From: Leptidea sinapis
Lineage: Eukaryota; Arthropoda; Insecta; Lepidoptera; Pieridae
Assembly: GCF_905404315.1 (NCBI RefSeq)
Contig: NC_066279.1
Span: forward strand, 4,042,501 to 4,106,500
DNA length: 64,000 bases
Reading direction: 5' to 3'
The notes beneath the pieces are model-generated. The model did not search any database and was not told the origin of the DNA. It was given only the letters and a program-made list of their open reading frames with translations. The translations under genes and the position numbers were made by a program. Shown here piece by piece: positions 1-12,368 of this stretch. Each line of letters starts with the position of its first letter. The first letter of the stretch is position 1.

Positions 1-554
1 CGAATAAAAACGAATAAAAAAACATAAATCAGATTTCTCGGTGAGAGGATCATCCAGCCAACATACAAGTAAGTACAGAGTTCTCCAAGAGACGAGCGTA
101 ATTATTATGACGGACTTAATACGAATGTAATTCTTATTATTGCTAATGCGGGCGAGACAATCATAAGTGCGGTAAAGACAACTGCAACTCCGACAAAAAC
201 CTCGAAAATCAGGGTTTCCTTCTCCAGATATTAATCAACGAAATGTTGAAAACTGGCAGGGAAATTTCTGTTTTAATTTTTGACTTCATCTTCTTCAACC
301 AAATCAAATGTTATAGTAGGTACCTACACCCGCCACGCGTGACTTTATAATTACGCGTATCGTTGATAATTACAGTAAGTAAGGTATTTAAAATATTAAA
401 TTTTATTTTGATAGGGCTTGGCACCGGTTCAAAACCTATCAATAGGTAGTACATATAAATAATAGGTATTTAAAATCTTTATTATGCTATTTTATAGTTT
501 TTAGTTTATGAAGTCGGTTTTGTATACTAGTCTGTTTGGCCTATATAATTAAGC

Positions 555-665
555 TGTTTTAAGGACTTATTATGAAAAAAATCCTGCTGAGTTTCTTACG
601 CCCGTTCTTCTCGGGTCTGAGACATACAGTTTAGAATGGGTGGTAGTTTTTGACGTTCAGTAGGT
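555..665 (+). repeat. LINE 3'-tail-like repeat fragment
   Basis: Shares 'gctgagtttct', 'cgcccgttc', 'ggtctgag' and 'ggtagtttttgac' in the same order and orientation with 50860-50935. The layout matches the 3' untranslated tail of an insect non-LTR element; the family is not identified. Confidence 0.5.
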
Positions 666-679
666 AAAACATCAAAAAA

Positions 680-717
680 CAGAGCGACATAGATAATTAT
701 ATCTATGTCGCTCTGTT
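680..717. repeat. Perfect short inverted repeat (hairpin)
   Basis: Arms 'acagagcgacatagat' and 'atctatgtcgctctgt' are exact reverse complements of 16 bp around a 6-base AT centre. The function is unknown. Confidence 0.7.
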
Positions 718-1133
718 ATTTGATCTTATTTGGAAATTTTGATCTACGATTAAAAAACCAAGTAGATAAGAATTAAGAACGTTTGTATACAAAAACAGCC
801 TCTATATGTATTATTTTTTGTTTTTAATTTTAATACATTGACACGTAGACAAATCTGCATTCATAAACTTGTATACGACTATGAAATAATAATGTTAACG
901 ATTGATATGATTAAGCCTCATCAAAAGCTACATAATTACCCCTTGTCAGAGTAATCTAATCTGACGATAAACGTTTATTTATCTAAGTATTGACTATTAT
1001 TGTTTAAATCTAACAGTAGCTCTTCAACCTCACGAAGTGAATATGAAAGTGTTTTGATAAATAGCCATCAGTACAAAACGATATTAGAATAATTTCTAAA
1101 AAAGACTATAAACATGTCTTGGAAAGTTTGAAA

Positions 1134-2006
1134 ATGGAAGATAAATTTTACGATTTATTGATAAAATATAATGAAGATCTTCTTGGCAGCTACGGGAATT
1201 TCACACTTCTTGGGAAAATTCACTTTACGGCTCTTACACTAGGCATGAGTCTATCAACTATTGCATTATGTTTTTTAATATTAACTTCTGTTCTTTTTTC
1301 TGAGTGGAGAAAGAGTTTTAAGAATCAAATCCTTCTACAATTTATGATAGCAAGATTTCAGTACACTCTTGTAAGATATGTTTACAACTTGATCAAAATC
1401 AACAAGTTGTCAAGACCATTCTATCGAGTCGATGTGTTAATATTCATCTATACAGAAGCAGCTTTAGTACTATGGATGTTTATATTCAGTTGGAATATGT
1501 ACAAGAGTTTGGTAAAGGTATTTAATGCGGCATCTTCCAGCATCATCAAAATATCTCTTATTGGCTGGATTGCTCCGGTATTTATATCGTTCTTCATATA
1601 TACTTTATGCTATTTTCTTATTGGTAGACAATTTGGATATATATTTATTTATTTAATATTAACTAAATGGCCACTGTTGGTTAGTAATGGCGTCTTTTTA
1701 ATATTAGTCATGAAAGCTATTGTACAGAGAAAAAAAACGGATATCAATAACGATTATCGTGTGGTTATTGTTATGATAATACTAATATTTACATTTTCCA
1801 TCCAACAAGTACTAATAGATATCTATAAAATACTATGTTTAATGTATCGAGAGGATGAAAAGTATGACGTGTTTTTATATGTAACAACAACTTTATCAGT
1901 TTATTACTGTGCATTCTCGAATATATTTTGGTTGTTCGGTAATAAAAAAACAGTTGAATTGTGGAAATTTAAAAGTGAATTAGTACAACCGAATTGTAAC
2001 AATTAA
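1134..2006 (+). CDS. Intronless seven-transmembrane receptor, divergent class B (secretin-like) GPCR
   Basis: Single open frame of 290 codons from an ATG with a good context (A at -3, G at +4); the reading frame extends a few codons upstream but without another ATG. A short out-of-frame upstream ATG sits at 1114. Seven hydrophobic segments lie roughly at residues 20-50, 62-80, 97-125, 135-160, 165-195, 205-230 and 240-265. Class B features: a TM3 pattern LWMFIFSWNMYKSL, IGWIAP at the start of TM4, a Pro-led TM5 (WPLLVSN) and a TM7 ending in SVYYCAFSN...ELWKFK, which recalls the YCFxN...W motif. There is no signal peptide and no extracellular hormone-binding domain, so it is either a truncated or retroposed receptor or a lineage-specific short one. 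The ligand is unknown. The family call rests on these motifs only. Secretin-like is preferred over methuselah-like, but neither is certain. Confidence 0.6.
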   Translation: MEDKFYDLLIKYNEDLLGSYGNFTLLGKIHFTALTLGMSLSTIALCFLILTSVLFSEWRKSFKNQILLQFMIARFQYTLVRYVYNLIKINKLSRPFYRVDVLIFIYTEAALVLWMFIFSWNMYKSLVKVFNAASSSIIKISLIGWIAPVFISFFIYTLCYFLIGRQFGYIFIYLILTKWPLLVSNGVFLILVMKAIVQRKKTDINNDYRVVIVMIILIFTFSIQQVLIDIYKILCLMYREDEKYDVFLYVTTTLSVYYCAFSNIFWLFGNKKTVELWKFKSELVQPNCNN

Positions 2007-2141
2007 TGCATAGGAATTGGTATACTCTGAAAATTAATGTAAGAAGTAATGTAATTATGATCATACATCATCATAGTTTGCTCCTAAAACGACAAACCAA
2101 AAGTGTGCTATAGTCTAAATGCTTAGGTTTAATGTTAACGT

Positions 2142-2598
2142 CAGGGGTGCTCAAGCTTGAACTGCTGGCGATCTACCTCAAAATTGCTAGACTACGATCG
2201 ATCGGCTTTGAGAGGCTTCAAGAATGTGTGATGAAGGATTGTCGTCGAGGTAGAGTGTCACGATGACATAGATATATTAGTTTTGCGCAAAATATGCATT
2301 TTTTTAGTCAAGGAAAGTGTAGGTCTGCTCTTAAATGTCAATGAAAAAACTCATAATTATTATTCAAAATTGCGAGTTAATTGGTTCTTACAAAACAAAC
2401 GCGTTCTAAAGTTCTAAGCGTAACTAAAGAGTGACTTTGGATGTTGAAGCGTGACACTGCACGTCCTGAGCATACTTTTCATAAGATGGTACGTAATTAC
2501 GGATTTTAGTTTATTATACTGGATTTAATTCTCAAGATCGACTCAAACAGCACTCGCGATGGACCTGTCGATCCCGATCGACCGTTTGAGCACCCCTG
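2142..2598. mobile_element. hAT-type non-autonomous element (MITE), copy 1
   Basis: Starts CAGGGGTGCTCAAGC and ends GTTTGAGCACCCCTG, the terminal inverted repeat style of hAT elements. It is flanked by an 8-bp target duplication with one mismatch (gttaacgt 2134-2141, gtttacgt 2599-2606). No transposase frame is present. A reverse-oriented relative lies at 30884-31307. It lies 135 bp beyond the stop codon of the GPCR-like gene. Confidence 0.8.
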
Positions 2599-2911
2599 GT
2601 TTACGTGTTAAATGTACTTTCTATTTTTTATGTTTGTGATTTTCATCTTAGATAGCAACGATAATATTTATAAAAGTTAAGATAACTTTCCTTTAATGAA
2701 AGCCCAGGCTAGTCGCAAGGCATCAGTGTCAATAATGTGTTTCTGTAAATATAAATTTATGTTAAGAAAAATGTATTTCGATGTCAACCATGTATAAATT
2801 TAAGAGAAAATGTTTACTTTACCTTGGAAAGATCATAATAGAGTACAAGACTCAAACGCTTTTAACGTAATTAGGCGTGTCTGTAAAATTTGAATTGTAT
2901 ATAGAAATTGA

Positions 2912-2917
2912 AATAAA
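2912..2917 (+). promoter_or_regulatory. Candidate polyadenylation signal for the GPCR-like gene
   Basis: AATAAA about 0.9 kb downstream of the stop codon, followed by a T-rich stretch. If used, the 3' UTR would include the hAT-type MITE at 2142-2598. Closer weak alternatives may exist. Confidence 0.3.
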
Positions 2918-3200
2918 GTATTTATTTTATAGTTTTCATTACAATATGTTGTGTAGTTTAACTATCTTTGTAAATTGAGCTCCACGTTCTCATTGAATAC
3001 GCAAAGTCAAATACAAGGTTTACATTTATTATAGAGTGTTTTAAAATGCATTAAATTTTTTACAAATGTATTTTGTTGTACTTACCGCTAGAGATCCATG
3101 TTGAAATATACTTTACTAAATACAGCTTCATTGTGCGAAAAGTATGGGCAATAACTTATTATTATAATTTAAATAATTATGTTATATTCTAATTTAATGT

Positions 3201-3706
3201 TGTAATTATAATGACGGGTACTCACGATATATATTTTATGACTAGCTGACCCGGCAAACTTTGTTTTGCCATATAAAGTATAATTAACGCGATAGTTTTA
3301 TAAGTAATAAAATATTGCCTATATTATAGCCTGTACATCATTTTGTTCTATTGTCAATAGTTTTTGCAGCGCACGCAAAAATAGGTTTTCGATTTTACAC
3401 CTTGTGTTACAAAATAGCAATTTTATTACGGATCCCTAATTTGTAAAAAAAATTCCTTCCTCGATAAATGGACTACCTAACACTGAAAGAATCATTCAAA
3501 TCGGACCAGTAGTACCAGAGATTAGCGCGTTCAAACAAACAAACACTGCAGCTTTATAATATTAGTAAAGATTTGATTTGGCGAGAAACACTTTTTTCTC
3601 GCTGCCTCCGCAGTTCCGCAGGGACCACGATTCATGCAATTGGATCGAAATATCGGCATCGAATCAATAAAATATATACCGTGAGTACCCGTCATAATAA
3701 TTACAA
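3201..3706. mobile_element. TIR MITE split by a Helitron-like insertion
   Basis: Arms at 3201-3240 and 3666-3706 are near-perfect reverse complements (core 'atgacgggtactcacg'). The left arm is interrupted at 3241 and resumes after 3571. The right arm shows what the uninterrupted sequence looked like. Confidence 0.75.
3242..3571 (-). mobile_element. Helitron-like non-autonomous element, nested in a MITE
   Basis: On the minus strand it begins TCTTTACTAATATTATAAAG and ends GGGTCAGCTAG, i.e. 5'-TC...CTAG-3'. It sits between A and T with no target duplication. Comparison with the intact right arm of the host MITE shows a clean insertion. The TC/CTRR ends and the A|T target are known Helitron hallmarks; the assignment is inferred, since no Rep/helicase is encoded. 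Confidence 0.65.
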
Positions 3707-5300
3707 AGTTAAAGTTCCGCGATGATAAAAGTTTAATAATATCATTAAATTCTTCATAAAAATATGTCATTTGTTTAATTGACTTTACCAATATAAAGAT
3801 AAAAGATGAATATATTTTTATGGAAATATGTAAAAAAAAGATCTACAGATAATATGAAATAATTCGCATCACAAAATGACTATGGCTTTACGTAGTGCGA
3901 TACATCCTCCCCATCTTGAAACTCAAAACTGGGATATCTCGTGTACCTGTTTAGTATCCTTCAAACTACAGAACACCAATACAAGTGCGGTGCAGTTTCG
4001 CGTTAAAACAGGAGGCAGTACTGTCCAAGATGAACCCAGCAGTAGAAATAATTTTTTTCATTGGTGCCTAAATAGAATATTTTTATCACTGAGGACTTAC
4101 AAATGTTTCGATTGATCCACTTTTTTACTGATGATTGTTTTGGAGCATGTTTTGTTTTCATGTAAAATCATATTTAAGTGGTTAGTCTGTGTTCAACACT
4201 GACAACTTAAGCTGAACTTTAAGCTTAACCTCTAGTTTGCTTAGTTTGTTACGGATTTGAATATGGACCCCAGAAGACAATAGCAGCGGTGATTCACAAA
4301 CCACAATACATTTTATATACTACAAAATATATGTGAGGACTCATTATTTAATAAAATAGTGTAGTACTAAAAAATTGGTTTGTTATTTGCAAATATTATC
4401 CCAAAGTCTAATTAAGAAACGAATTCGACTACCGAAACTATAGAGTAAATATTTATTATTTTGCCAGAAGTTTAAAATACAGCCGAAAACGGCTACTAAC
4501 GGCTAACGGCTACGCAATACGCCCACTTCGGGCAATATTATAATAAAATTAATTTAAATTATGAAAATTGAGAAACGGTAATATTCAAGTACATACTGGA
4601 TAGCTTAATAAACAATAATACACCGGCAAAGATATTTATCGCTTTTTTCGAAATAGATAAGATTGGTTAGCAATTATGTTTATCCCTTCGTATTTGGTCG
4701 AAGGTACAGCTCGGCATCTCGTCCAGGTTGGTCGAGACAAGAGTTTTGTGGCAAATATGGACTGGACTTTGTCGCTGACTATGTTTAATAGACAGTAGAC
4801 GACGTGCTTGCTCTAATTATTGCTGAAATATTTTGTTTATTTATTTGTAATGACATTATAGAATTGATCCGAAGCAAATATCAAACATGTTCTTAGAAGA
4901 TTCTAGATGTGTTGTAAGAATATATTTTACGTTTAAGGGCTTAAATAGACTCATTCAGAATAACACTGTCATGTCAAGCATATTTTCGCCATATTCATTA
5001 ACATGGATGTCCTATGTGGTCGATGATTTTGTATGTAAAAAGTATATAGAACAAAATAATATAAACGTATTGAACAAGTTACAATTTCAAGCCAGTTGGG
5101 TAGGTCCTATAAAAGAACCCCAAAAATATATGCATATATTCACTGTAAAACTTGAAAAGTTATTTTGTGCAAGTCAGGATGACGTAGAAAAGTAATTTAA
5201 AAAGTATTTAAATGAATATAACATTTAATAACAATAACTGTACAAACATTAACCCTCAACTAGTTTTATCATACAAATAATTAAATTTTTTATTGGTAAT
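3707..5300. other. Non-coding stretch, two unsupported short ORFs
   Basis: AT-rich. Open frames at 3876-4115 (79 codons) and 4887-5195 (102 codons, plus strand) have no recognisable domain, codon bias or splice context, so I do not call them genes. No repeat is recognised. Confidence 0.4.
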
Positions 5301-5329
5301 TTTGAATACGTAGGTCACACTAAAAGTTT

Positions 5330-6060
5330 TGCGTAACATAAAAAAACCACATGTTATAACCAAAATATTATGTTTATTGCTTTTCAAAATACTCTCCTTT
5401 ACATTTTAAACATTTTTTCATGCGATCGAACCATTTTTTAAAACAGGAGGACCACAGATCTGAAGGCATGTTTTCTACGTGCTGATTGAACGCTATCACT
5501 GCCTCTCCGGAATTGGTAAAAGTGAAACCTCTCATCAAATCTTTGATTTAGGGGAAAAAACAGAAATCACAGGATGCTAGGTCGGGGCTATGCGCAGGAC
5601 GGGTGACGAGTTGTACTGTTTCGGAAGCTAAATTTGACTTAGTTGTGTTGACGTGTGTGAAGAAGCGTTGTCATGATGAAGGAGAACGCGGCTTTTTGGT
5701 CGCCTTTCGCGAACTTTTTTAACACCCTGGGTAAACAAATGGGAGAATACCACTCGGCATTAACACTCTTTTGATCTTCAAGTGGAATTGTGCAGATGGG
5801 ACCCGTAGCTGAGAAAAAAAAATGCGATCATTTTTTTACCAACGTTCTACAAGCGATGCGATGTCTGCAGCACAAAGAAGGTATCAATATCGTGCTACTC
5901 TGTTATTATGTTTGTTCAACGTGATCTCAAAAAATAATTGAAATAACTCAACTGCGATACGGACTCGAACAGAGTACAGCATGCAACACTATCTGCTATT
6001 TTAAAATCTTTGTAAAAGCTCTTGCAGCTTGCTATAAAGCGTGCTATAAAAAAACAAAAA
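5330..6060 (-). pseudogene. Decayed Tc1/mariner transposase
   Basis: The minus-strand translation gives, after in-frame stops and frameshifts, a segment reading HSPDLASCDF followed by an aromatic stretch and stop (the SPDLAPCDFxLFP signature around the last catalytic acidic residue). It then reads MRGFTFTNSGEAV, and a C-terminus DLWSSCFKKWFDRMKKC...GEYFEKQ ending in a stop near 5378. The upstream catalytic residues are only faintly traceable. The coding frame is broken in several places, so the copy is inactive. Exact terminal inverted repeats were not located. Confidence 0.7.
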
Positions 6061-6534
6061 TTTGTTAATTTGTTTTTAGTCGGGCTAAGAACAGAGCCAC
6101 AGGACAGGAGCGGTCCCGTTGGTTGCCTTTACCTTAGTAGATTTTTAGCTTTGGTTACTATTAACATAGATTACCATATAAACGATACCAAGCCTTGAGA
6201 ATGAGGCCGTGGTCACCAGGTTTTTCCGCATTAGGCCTTGTTACACAGAAACAACAACGGAGTACAAAAAGTAGATATGGTTTACCTCCTTTCAAGTAAG
6301 TTATCACTCACCTCATTATTTTCACCACAACCGTCTTTTGTCATTGTGCATTATAATAATATGTGATCGTTCTCCTGATTGTAATATAGAATTATTTTAA
6401 TTTTTATATATAAAAATTTCGTGTCACGTTTTTGGCCGCGTTGAACTCCTGAACTACTGAACAAATTTTAATTTGCACACTGTGTGCAGTATGATCCAGC
6501 TTGAGAGATAGCTTAGTAAAATTTATAGATTATA

Positions 6535-6890
6535 CTAGTGGACCCGACAGACGTTGTCCTGTATACACGTGTTACATTTATAACCAATCTCAAATTCACT
6601 GAAACACACAAAAAATCATCAAAATCGGTCCAGCCGTTTAGGAGGTAGTTCAATTGTGAATCAAAATCATTCTCAAATCCACCTGAAGACACACACCAAT
6701 CTCAAATTCACTGCAACACACAAAAAAATCATCAAAATCGGTCCAGCCGTTTATGAGGTAGTTCAATTGTGAATCTAAACCATTCTCGAATCCACCTGAA
6801 TACACACAGAAAGTTTCATTAGAATCGGTCCAGCCGTCTAGGAGGAGTTCAGTGACATACACACGCACACAAGAATTATATATATAAAGA
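6535..6890 (-). mobile_element. Helitron-like element with an internal tandem duplication
   Basis: Minus-strand ends: TCTTTATATATATAATTCTTG at the 5' side and ACGTCTGTCGGGTCCACTAG at the 3' side, inserted between A and T. Inside, a unit of about 115 bp (from 'ccaatctcaaattcactg' to 'cacctgaa') is present twice in tandem with few differences. No protein is encoded. Confidence 0.6.
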
Positions 6891-6935
6891 TTTTTATTCG
6901 TTGGTGGATTAAATTAAATTTGTACCAAAATAAAT

Positions 6936-7040
6936 CTCAACCCCTATATTTGCATATTATAAGGAAATTGACTCGAGATGACTTTCTTTCAAATCTAAAC
7001 AATTGTTGTAACCCTCACTTCTGGGATTAAACATGCATCT
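6936..7040. repeat. Fragment of the tRNA-like palindromic repeat family
   Basis: Shares 'cctatatttgcatatta', 'gaaattgactcgagatg' and the reverse of 'cccagaagtgagggtt' with the copies at 47.56-47.87 kb and 39.23-39.57 kb. Confidence 0.5.
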
Positions 7041-7724
7041 TTAATTTGTACCAAACGATTTGGTAATAAATTTGTATTAAGCATACAAATTTATTAACAG
7101 TTCTGTTCCTTGTCAACGTGCTGCTTTAGCCGATGCAAAAGATCTTCCACAATACTGTTACAGATAGGACAATCAAAATAAAAGATATATCAACGTCGTA
7201 TTATTTATTTCCTTCTGTTTGCTAGCCACTCGGTACAGTTGTGAGTAGCGTAGTATCTTTACGTACACGTTTTAACGCTACCTTTACCAAAAGTTTTAAA
7301 ATACTGATATTCTCAGGGCCAATCGCCCAGCAACACAAATGACACGGCGCGTCGTATTGAGAGGAAAACCATTCAACTATACATTATGAACATACACAAA
7401 TCATCTAAATAAAACTCTATTTACATTATCTAATACATTTCTATATAGTATATTCATTAATTTATTGTTTTTTATTGTTACTTATTGCTCTATTAAACTA
7501 AATAAACTGTTAATAAAGGCGTCAATTGAATATTTGTTTCTGGACACATTGTATACAATGCAACAATTTGGCACTACCATCGGTAAAAATAAAAATGTAG
7601 AATAATTCATAATTGTATATCTACATAGAGTATTGATCTGCGTTATATTTCAAAATAGGAACAACTGCCGCCATTTTGTCAAGCGTCAAATTTGGCAGTT
7701 TAATATATGAAAAACTTAGATAAT
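7041..7724. other. Non-coding stretch with no recognised element
   Basis: AT-rich, no supported open frame and no repeat I can match elsewhere in the window. Confidence 0.4.
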
Positions 7725-7725
7725 T

Positions 7726-7937
7726 TATACGTCTAGATAGAGTCTGTGTCAGAGTTAGACAACCGATAAAAAAAGGCCAGGGATATTAGTTTCGTGTGCG
7801 TGACAAGCTACGTCTTACACTCGCGATTTGTATGACACTTTGTGTTAGAGTGTGTGAATTGCCCAAAATACAGGTTAGTCATAAACTCAATGTATCTCGA
7901 CGCTTTACAGCTGTCATAGTCTATCTAGACGTATATA
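7726..7937. mobile_element. Short TIR element (MITE), complete copy
   Basis: Ends in 15-bp perfect inverted repeats 'tatacgtctagatag'. The interior ('caagctacgtcttacactcg') recurs at 10.83-10.97 kb. No coding capacity. Confidence 0.65.
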
Positions 7938-7944
7938 TGATCTA

Positions 7945-9870
7945 AGGACATTAAAATACATCTTCGGAAGATGAAATGCGTAATTATTGATGTTACAACA
8001 GGCCGGAACTTCTTATAAGCATAAAGTACAAATATGCGGACAGAAAAGACAGAAAATACATTCCTAAAGTGCCCTTCAATTGCTTTTCTTGTCTGACATA
8101 ATACGATACTGGCTGATTACAATTTACATACAAGCAACATGTCAGCCGCAAAGTATTTAAAAAAAGGAATGCCAAAAGAACCTCAAATAGCACTCCGTTC
8201 AATTTGAGATAAATTAATTTGTATGATATATTGTATAAAAAAAATTAATAAATTGTTTATATTTTTCTCATAGGTCTAGCGTAGATTTTCTTTGTATTGT
8301 CGAGAGCTTTCGACTTTCGTTTCGTGCTTACAAATTTTCAAATTTATCCCATCGGTGAAATAATGTAAATACTTTTAAAACCCAGAAGTAGTAATTTGAC
8401 TATAATTGTTTTTTTTTTATTAAACGTTTATGAGATTTCTCATTATTATAATGTATGTAGTATTATTACAGTGTAAGAAATAAGTATTACATTATAACTT
8501 TACATTTTCAATTCACCCTCAGATTGTGTTCAATATTTTTGTAATCGAAACCAATGGCCAATCACACAGTAGTGAATTAAAAAAAATACAAACGAAGCAA
8601 TACTCCATGAGGACATATTTTAATTTAGATTGTTAGAAATAGATTTAATGGTACACTGATTAAACATGGTGACAGAAAGTAAATATTAATCATCATTAAA
8701 CAATTATTAATAAATTACATTATTAATAATTCTATAAACAATTATAACAATGATGATATATGAGACATAGCTATTTAAAAAAAATATAATCTTTTAACAT
8801 CTACATAGAGCGCATTTTAACTAAAGTCTAATTAAATTAAATGTTTTAAACTAACAATAAATAAAAAATACAACGCTATATTACGTAACTTATATTTAGA
8901 TACCGAATAATAAATTACGGTTATTGTTCTTCAACCGCGAAGGGTTTATTTTTCATTTAAACCGATATTAAAATTCTAAACTCAAATTCTCTAACGGTCG
9001 TTTTCAATAACGTATCTCTTGTTACGGATACATTGCTGTCGCCGATTAATGACAAGATCTAATCTATCCATAGTTATGTGTAATATAGTTATAGTCCAAT
9101 GCTTTATGTCGATACGTTATTGAAATGTAAGTAAGCGTAAAAGGATAGATTTGTCTACCTCTAGTAACTTAAACTAAGGATAAATAGGTTATTTAAAACG
9201 GCCGTTAGCCGTCCTTTGAATTAATATTCATTTTTTGTTATAAAAAATGTAGAGTACCAACATATAATAAATAATTTACGATTCAAAAAGTGTTTTTTTT
9301 TGCTATTGACACTTGATTGAACAGTGATTTAAACTGTACTTTAGCCACTGAGTTCGGTAAAATATTGTTAATTTTAAACAAACATGAACTGACTTGTTCA
9401 AAGAACCTACTGGTTGGCTGATTGAAGCAATCCATAGAACTTTAGAACTAAATTATATAAAACAGAATTCACAAAAAACGCCAAATACTCATTGTCATCT
9501 TATATTCCCGCTATCACTCAAAATTAATTTAACAGTACAATGTACGGCATTTCTTTATTTCATCTGTGTCATCATGATTCTAAATTCTGCTCAACATACG
9601 TAACCTGAACTGAATACTGTTTTACATTGCTGCTTATTCACCGGGAATATTTTTAACAACTGGAGTAAATGCAGCAATGCATAACTATAGCAGTCGAAGG
9701 TTATTATGGTGTCATTTGTGGCATGTTCCTTATTCCCGCTTTGTTTTTTTATAATTTGATTCGTCTATATGTATATAAAGTCATTTGATTACATAAAATA
9801 GCGTCGTATTTATATATTCTCTACATACAAACTCTAGTAATAACCGAGGTTGTCACATTAGGCTTTTCAA
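7945..9870. other. Non-coding stretch
   Basis: Very AT-rich. Short open frames at 7993-8202 and 9394-9603 show no domain or splice support. No repeat is recognised. Confidence 0.4.
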
Positions 9871-10801
9871 CAACAGATAATGTCGATGCGTCATCGCTTC
9901 ACGTCACAACAAATTATTATCTACACAGAAGGTTCCTCTCAAACGAAACTCGCATCCAAGCCAACTGAAGCAGTGCGCCGTACACTACACACTACCGCGG
10001 GTCGTGTATCGGCCACAAGCCGTCGAGCCACACTTCAAGCCCATATTTACACTAACTTATGCATCTACCCTCGGAATTTAAATTTTAGATATATGTCGAG
10101 AAATCAGCGATGATCCCCACATCCGTAGGCTCCAACTTCAATCTTAGACACGCGTAGAATAAAACACAACACGTGGCTAAACAAAATTAATATTCTCTAA
10201 TTAATTATTAAACAGGAGATATAGTTAGGGCTCAAGCCTTACGTAAGCCTTTGAAAGTTGAATAATTAAAGACACCGAATCGATGGATATTCCGTCAAAT
10301 ATGTAGCGTACTTATTCGATACGAACAGATCACCGAGTCAAAGCGACTCAATATTTATGCGCACTCCACATTCACGCGAGATCCTCGACAAGGCCTCGGC
10401 AAGAATCTCAGCGAAATTCTCGGCCTTCTTTGGGTCTACTCGCCTGCTGCGACTAGATTTGTTTTTAATTCTAAATGAATAATTTCATCAAGGTGTCACG
10501 TTTCCACATCGTGGATTTCTGTTTTCTTTTTATAATCTTTTAAACTTATATTCCACAAAATATGTGGTTCTGCTTGAAAGTATTCTAGGAATGCCAATTC
10601 TAGTTTGGTCGTTCAAATCCGGCTCAGTAAATACCATGCAAAACTGTATAATCGACGAATCTCACGCTTCCAACAATGAGAAACATGCGCGTATGGAGTC
10701 AATAGAAATTCTCGTTGGTGCTTTCATTCTCAGCTCTTTTGTCTCACGCCAAAAATCCGACAAAAAGGCGAGAATAGATCCTCCTGCTGTAGATATCTGA
10801 T

Positions 10802-10970
10802 GAAAACAGGCCAGGTTTATTTCTTTAGTGTGTAGACAAGCTACGTCTTACACTCGCGATTTGTATATCACTTTGTGTTAGTGTGCGTGCATTGCATCAA
10901 AATAGAGACTTACTGACAACCTCATCCTTTTTCGACGATTTCACAGCTGTCACAGTATATCTAGAAGTAT
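10802..10970. mobile_element. Truncated copy of the 7.7-kb MITE
   Basis: Matches 7775-7937 over 'gacaagctacgtcttacactcgc', 'tttgtgttag', 'acagctgtcacagt' and a degraded right end 'tatatctagaagtata'. The left terminal repeat is missing. Confidence 0.6.
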
Positions 10971-10979
10971 AAAATATCG

Positions 10980-12368
10980 TCTATGATCGAAAGTTTTGAT
11001 TAAAATTTCTTAATCATTAATTATTAAGTTTCCTATTTCTAGTCGTACTGTTCGATTATTGTATTTTGTATTTGTATTGAATTGTAGTAACGTTTTCTTT
11101 GTGAGTTCTATTCACGTATTTATATAAAAAATGGATTATTAATTCGAAATGAGAATGATCAAGGGGATTATAAGAGGATCAAATAATTTCATGCGATAAA
11201 TAATTTTTTATGCGAAAAATTCCGAAAGTAGATCATATCCTCTGCATGTGAAGTAAATTGTGATTATTCTCCTTATAGTTATGAATACTTTCCCTTAACA
11301 GTAATAACATGTTTAAAAACATTGGAACAGTTGTATTGTAGAATAAGCTAAATGTAATTAGTTACGATTTTCTATTTACTCATATACCGTATTATAGCAA
11401 AATGTACGACGTGGCTTTACCCACCTACGTTGAAGTCAACTTCAAATTACATATTATATAAGATCTTACAAACCTTACAAAATGATATTGTCTTCAGGTT
11501 TAACGAACTTCGTCGCAACTATCCATACATGAATTCCACGGTCAAAACACAAACTCTACACTGATTGACATCAAAAGTATTAAACAACAACAAGAACACC
11601 AATTTCAACAAATAGTGCATAAGCAAGTATAGGAATTCATGAACAGACCTACTTATATAAAAGGCGAGGTTCCAAAGCAACTCCTAGTATTATCACAAAT
11701 GAGAAAAAGGGGTAAAATGGTAAAGTATCAAAATTCTTGTGTCCCATTTCAGTCGTCATTTTGTGCAACTCTATATTATAAAAAACAGTAACAAAACTTC
11801 GTCTTGAAGTGTTGCTCAAAAGCAATACGTAACCAAACAGCTTCCGAAAGTCATATTATTATTATGTGTAATAATATAATATTGCGTAACTATTTCAAAA
11901 TGGACCAATCATGGCAGTGAGATCTGTATCAGTGCTGTCATTGGTCGATTCATATCACTCTCATATGTTTAGCACATGCTAGATATTGACATATTGAGAT
12001 ATTATTTGCGAATCCTAAATAACATAGTATACTTTATAATTATTTAATACCTGAATGCATCTGCATCAAAAGTTTAACAATACATTTTAAAGCTGAAAAA
12101 CGGTTAAAAATTCTACAATAACTTGAATTCGGAGAACACTGTCAGACATTGTCACTTTAATTATTATCTGTTATAATATTAATGGCATCTAAATGTGTGA
12201 ATGAAACATGGACGATATTTCCAATTCGCAAATACGATCTCTGATCTTGAGATTGCGACCGAACAATACAAAGAACAATTAATATAGTGTATTCAAGTCC
12301 TTCATGAAATTAGCGACTCGTAATAATGCTTTACTAATTTCTATTTAATTTATGTAACGTTATATTAT
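10980..12368. other. Non-coding stretch downstream of RhoGAP100F
   Basis: AT-rich; no coding sequence or repeat recognised. Confidence 0.4.

Larger units (their letters stand above)
1..1113. other. AT-rich non-coding stretch upstream of the GPCR-like gene
   Basis: No coding sequence is supported. It contains a LINE-tail-like block at about 555-665 (a 'tgagtttcttacgcccgttc' segment also seen at 50.86-50.96 kb) and a 16-bp-arm hairpin at 680-717. No convincing promoter element was found. Confidence 0.4.

Noticed and set aside
4887..5195. 102-codon open frame as a gene
   Set aside because: No recognisable domain, no splice or promoter context, and amino-acid composition typical of AT-rich chance frames.
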